From positions 1-7,580 of the forward strand of contig SKKZ01000142.1 of the NCBI GenBank assembly GCA_007123455.1: DNA of 7,580 bases. Direction: 5' to 3'. Of the stretch, positions 6,412 through 7,580 are shown piece after piece (position 1 is the first letter of the stretch; each line of letters begins with the position of its first letter). A program made the translations under genes and the position numbers. The notes under the pieces were generated by a model. That model saw only the letters and a program-made list of their open reading frames with translations. It was not told where the DNA came from and ran no database searches. The DNA comes from Coriobacteriia bacterium. Lineage in GTDB: Bacteria > Actinomycetota > Coriobacteriia > Anaerosomatales > SLCP01.

Positions 6412-6508
6412 TCGATCCGTCATGCAGGCCCCGCATTACCGGGGCCGTCCTCTCGGTCGCAGTCATAAGACCGCCTCTCAGCCGCTTGACGCAGCTCCCG
6501 ATACGGTT
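6412..6508 (-). promoter_or_regulatory. Probable TPP riboswitch (divergent) controlling thiT-thiN
   Basis: The minus strand carries the TPP aptamer hallmarks in order. P1 is CCGU/ACGG (6506-6503 with 6420-6417). P2 is UCGG/CCGA (6501-6498 with 6456-6453). P3 is AGCUGC/GCGGCU (6496-6491 with 6485-6480), followed by the conserved CUGAGA (6481-6476). An optional CGGUC/GACUG stem comes next (6473-6469 with 6464-6460). The UAAUGC motif (6438-6433) sits in the loop of a perfect 7-bp P5 (6446-6440 with 6433-6427). The order and the GACCG after CUGAGAGG resemble actinobacterial examples. The pyrophosphate-sensing half is off-consensus: the expected ACCUGAUC reads GAGAGGAC, and the expected GCGnAGGGA reads UGCAUGACGGA. 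Its position directly before a thiamine transporter is strong support. A relaxed or altered ligand site is possible. Confidence 0.68.
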
Positions 6509-6554
6509 CGGTTGTGATGCGACTTTGCCACAGACGGCCCGGGTCCGCAATCCC

Positions 6555-7580
6555 TCAGGGCCGTGTGAACTGCTCCCCGAGCGCCCGGTAGATCGACCGT
6601 GCGACCGTATCACTCCAGGTCGGGTCCCTGAACGCTGCGATATCCTCGCGCGACTCGAACGCCCCGAGTCGAACCCTCACGAGAGGCGCCGAGGTGGCGG
6701 CGGCTACGGGGTCCGACCCGAGTTCAACGCGACCGACAGAGCGCTCTTGCTCTGAGAGGATATCGGCAAGCACGTCAGCCAGTTCCCCGGAGGCTTGTAC
6801 CTGAGGGTCGGGAAGTGTGGCATCTGTCGGCACTGCCACGCCTAGACCGACGGGGGCGTCCGGGAATACGTCCAGGCCGACGACCGCGGTCACAGCTGAC
6901 GTCGTCTCGGCAGCTCGCTGAGCGCGAGTAGCGAGATCGACGTCGACTTCGGTTGTAGACCGGGTCACTACGACAGTGGCGCCGGAGGCCTCCAAGAGCG
7001 AACGCAAGCGACGGGCGACCTCCATCGGGGGGTCGACTTCTTCATCTTGAACCGGCTGAGGATCGAGGACGAACATCATGCCCTCGAGGGCGTAGGGCAG
7101 GAGAGCAGTCGACGCACCTCCGTCAGATGCGATCCGGACCCGGACGATGTCCGAGGTGCGAACGGTCGCACCTGGAGCCGGTATGGTCTCGAGTACGGTG
7201 TCGGAAGGCTCGTCAGAATCGACAGCCTCGATCCTCACGACCAGCCCACGTCCTTCGAGCTGTCCCCGCGCAACGTTGATGCCCATGCCGATCACATCGG
7301 GCATCACGAACTCCTCGGTTCCGGCGGAGACTACCAGGGCGACTGTACCGCCCCGGGGAAGGCGAGCTCCTTCGCGCGGGTTCTGGGAGAGGACCGTGCT
7401 TGCGGGTTGGACGTCGAAGCGACGCTCAACAGTCGACACCGCAAGCCCTGCTTGTGCCAGACGTGCGCGGGCGACCCCTTCAGGGATTCCAGTGACGTCG
7501 GGCACGAGGATACCGATGCCGGCCACGTACCAGGTGCCGATGGCGATGGCGAGTGCGATCATCGCGGCGACGGCCAACAC
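6555..7580 (-). CDS. Membrane-anchored PASTA protein with degenerate amidase_3-like domain, 5' end off window
   Basis: The visible 341 codons start at the window edge; the first codon is GTG but the frame stays open, so the true start is probably outside. Residues 1-20 are a transmembrane helix. Two PASTA repeats follow (about 24-87, from VPDVTG to VSAG, and 91-152, starting VMPDVIGMG); these bind peptidoglycan or muropeptides outside the cell. Residues 166-338 follow the outline of N-acetylmuramoyl-L-alanine amidase (amidase_3): FVLDP (170-174), VVVTR (203-207), DLATRAQRAAE (215-225), and PLVRVRLGAF with EDIAAFRDP near the end. The usual DPGHGG reads DPQPVQ, the SxH strand reads VVGLDVFP, and the catalytic LVE-x-GF Glu is Arg304, so enzymatic activity is unlikely. 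A kinase domain ahead of the helix, as in PrkC/PknB, would fit the conserved neighbourhood but cannot be seen. Confidence 0.8.
   Translation of the reverse strand: MLAVAAMIALAIAIGTWYVAGIGILVPDVTGIPEGVARARLAQAGLAVSTVERRFDVQPASTVLSQNPREGARLPRGGTVALVVSAGTEEFVMPDVIGMGINVARGQLEGRGLVVRIEAVDSDEPSDTVLETIPAPGATVRTSDIVRVRIASDGGASTALLPYALEGMMFVLDPQPVQDEEVDPPMEVARRLRSLLEASGATVVVTRSTTEVDVDLATRAQRAAETTSAVTAVVGLDVFPDAPVGLGVAVPTDATLPDPQVQASGELADVLADILSEQERSVGRVELGSDPVAAATSAPLVRVRLGAFESREDIAAFRDPTWSDTVARSIYRALGEQFTRP

Noticed and set aside
6531..6547. Hairpin after the PASTA gene (minus strand CGGAC/GTCTG) as an intrinsic terminator
   Set aside because: The stem is only 5 bp with a G-U pair and no U-run follows, so it does not show that the PASTA gene and thiT are separate transcripts.
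6509..6600. Promoter directly upstream of the TPP aptamer
   Set aside because: The best pairing on the minus strand (TTGCGG, 17 nt, CAAAGT) matches only 3 of 6 at each box; transcription may come from the PASTA gene or from a promoter type I cannot recognise.

Overview
This window comes from a high-GC bacterial chromosome and carries eight protein-coding genes plus part of a ninth. There is no sign of phage, insertion sequence, CRISPR or plasmid. The gene set looks Firmicutes-like: a ThiT/ThiN thiamine salvage pair, the YloU (Asp23 family) and YloV/FakA pair beside rpmB, and a DegV/FakB protein. Composition and codon use are those of a high-GC organism. Together with a DUF1858 redox protein typical of anaerobes, this best fits an anaerobic actinomycete of the Coriobacteriia or OPB41 kind, or a high-GC Clostridia relative. 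That placement is inference.

Layout, right to left (nearly everything is on the minus strand). At 7580-6555 is the 3' part of a membrane-anchored protein with two PASTA repeats and an amidase_3-like domain that lacks its zinc and catalytic residues. At 6554-6342 is a 213-nt leader with a probable TPP riboswitch and a hairpin that would hide the ribosome binding site of thiT. thiT (6341-5766) encodes the thiamine-binding S-component of an ECF transporter. It overlaps thiN (5769-5071), thiamine pyrophosphokinase, by 4 nt. A good sigma-70-type promoter in the end of thiN drives a membrane sensor (5037-3208) with two N-terminal helices, two GAF-type domains and an altered HD-GYP domain.

The only plus-strand gene is rpmB (2988-3176), a zinc-type ribosomal protein L28, with its own promoter and a hairpin leader. 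Diverging from it on the minus strand is a tight operon: a DUF1858 CxxC protein (2790-2572), a YloU/Asp23 protein (2571-2224), FakA (2204-585) and a DegV/FakB protein that runs off the left edge (561-1). FakA and FakB together phosphorylate fatty acids taken up from outside so that they can enter phospholipid synthesis.

The order PASTA protein, thiN, rpmB, yloU, yloV resembles the Bacillus subtilis block prkC-cpgA-rpe-thiN-spoVM-rpmB-yloU-yloV, so this is an old conserved neighbourhood into which thiT, the HD-GYP sensor and the DUF1858 gene have been placed. I see no wholly new system. The most rewarding points are the riboswitch with its switching architecture, the apparently dead amidase on a PASTA protein, and the HD-GYP domain with substituted signature residues.
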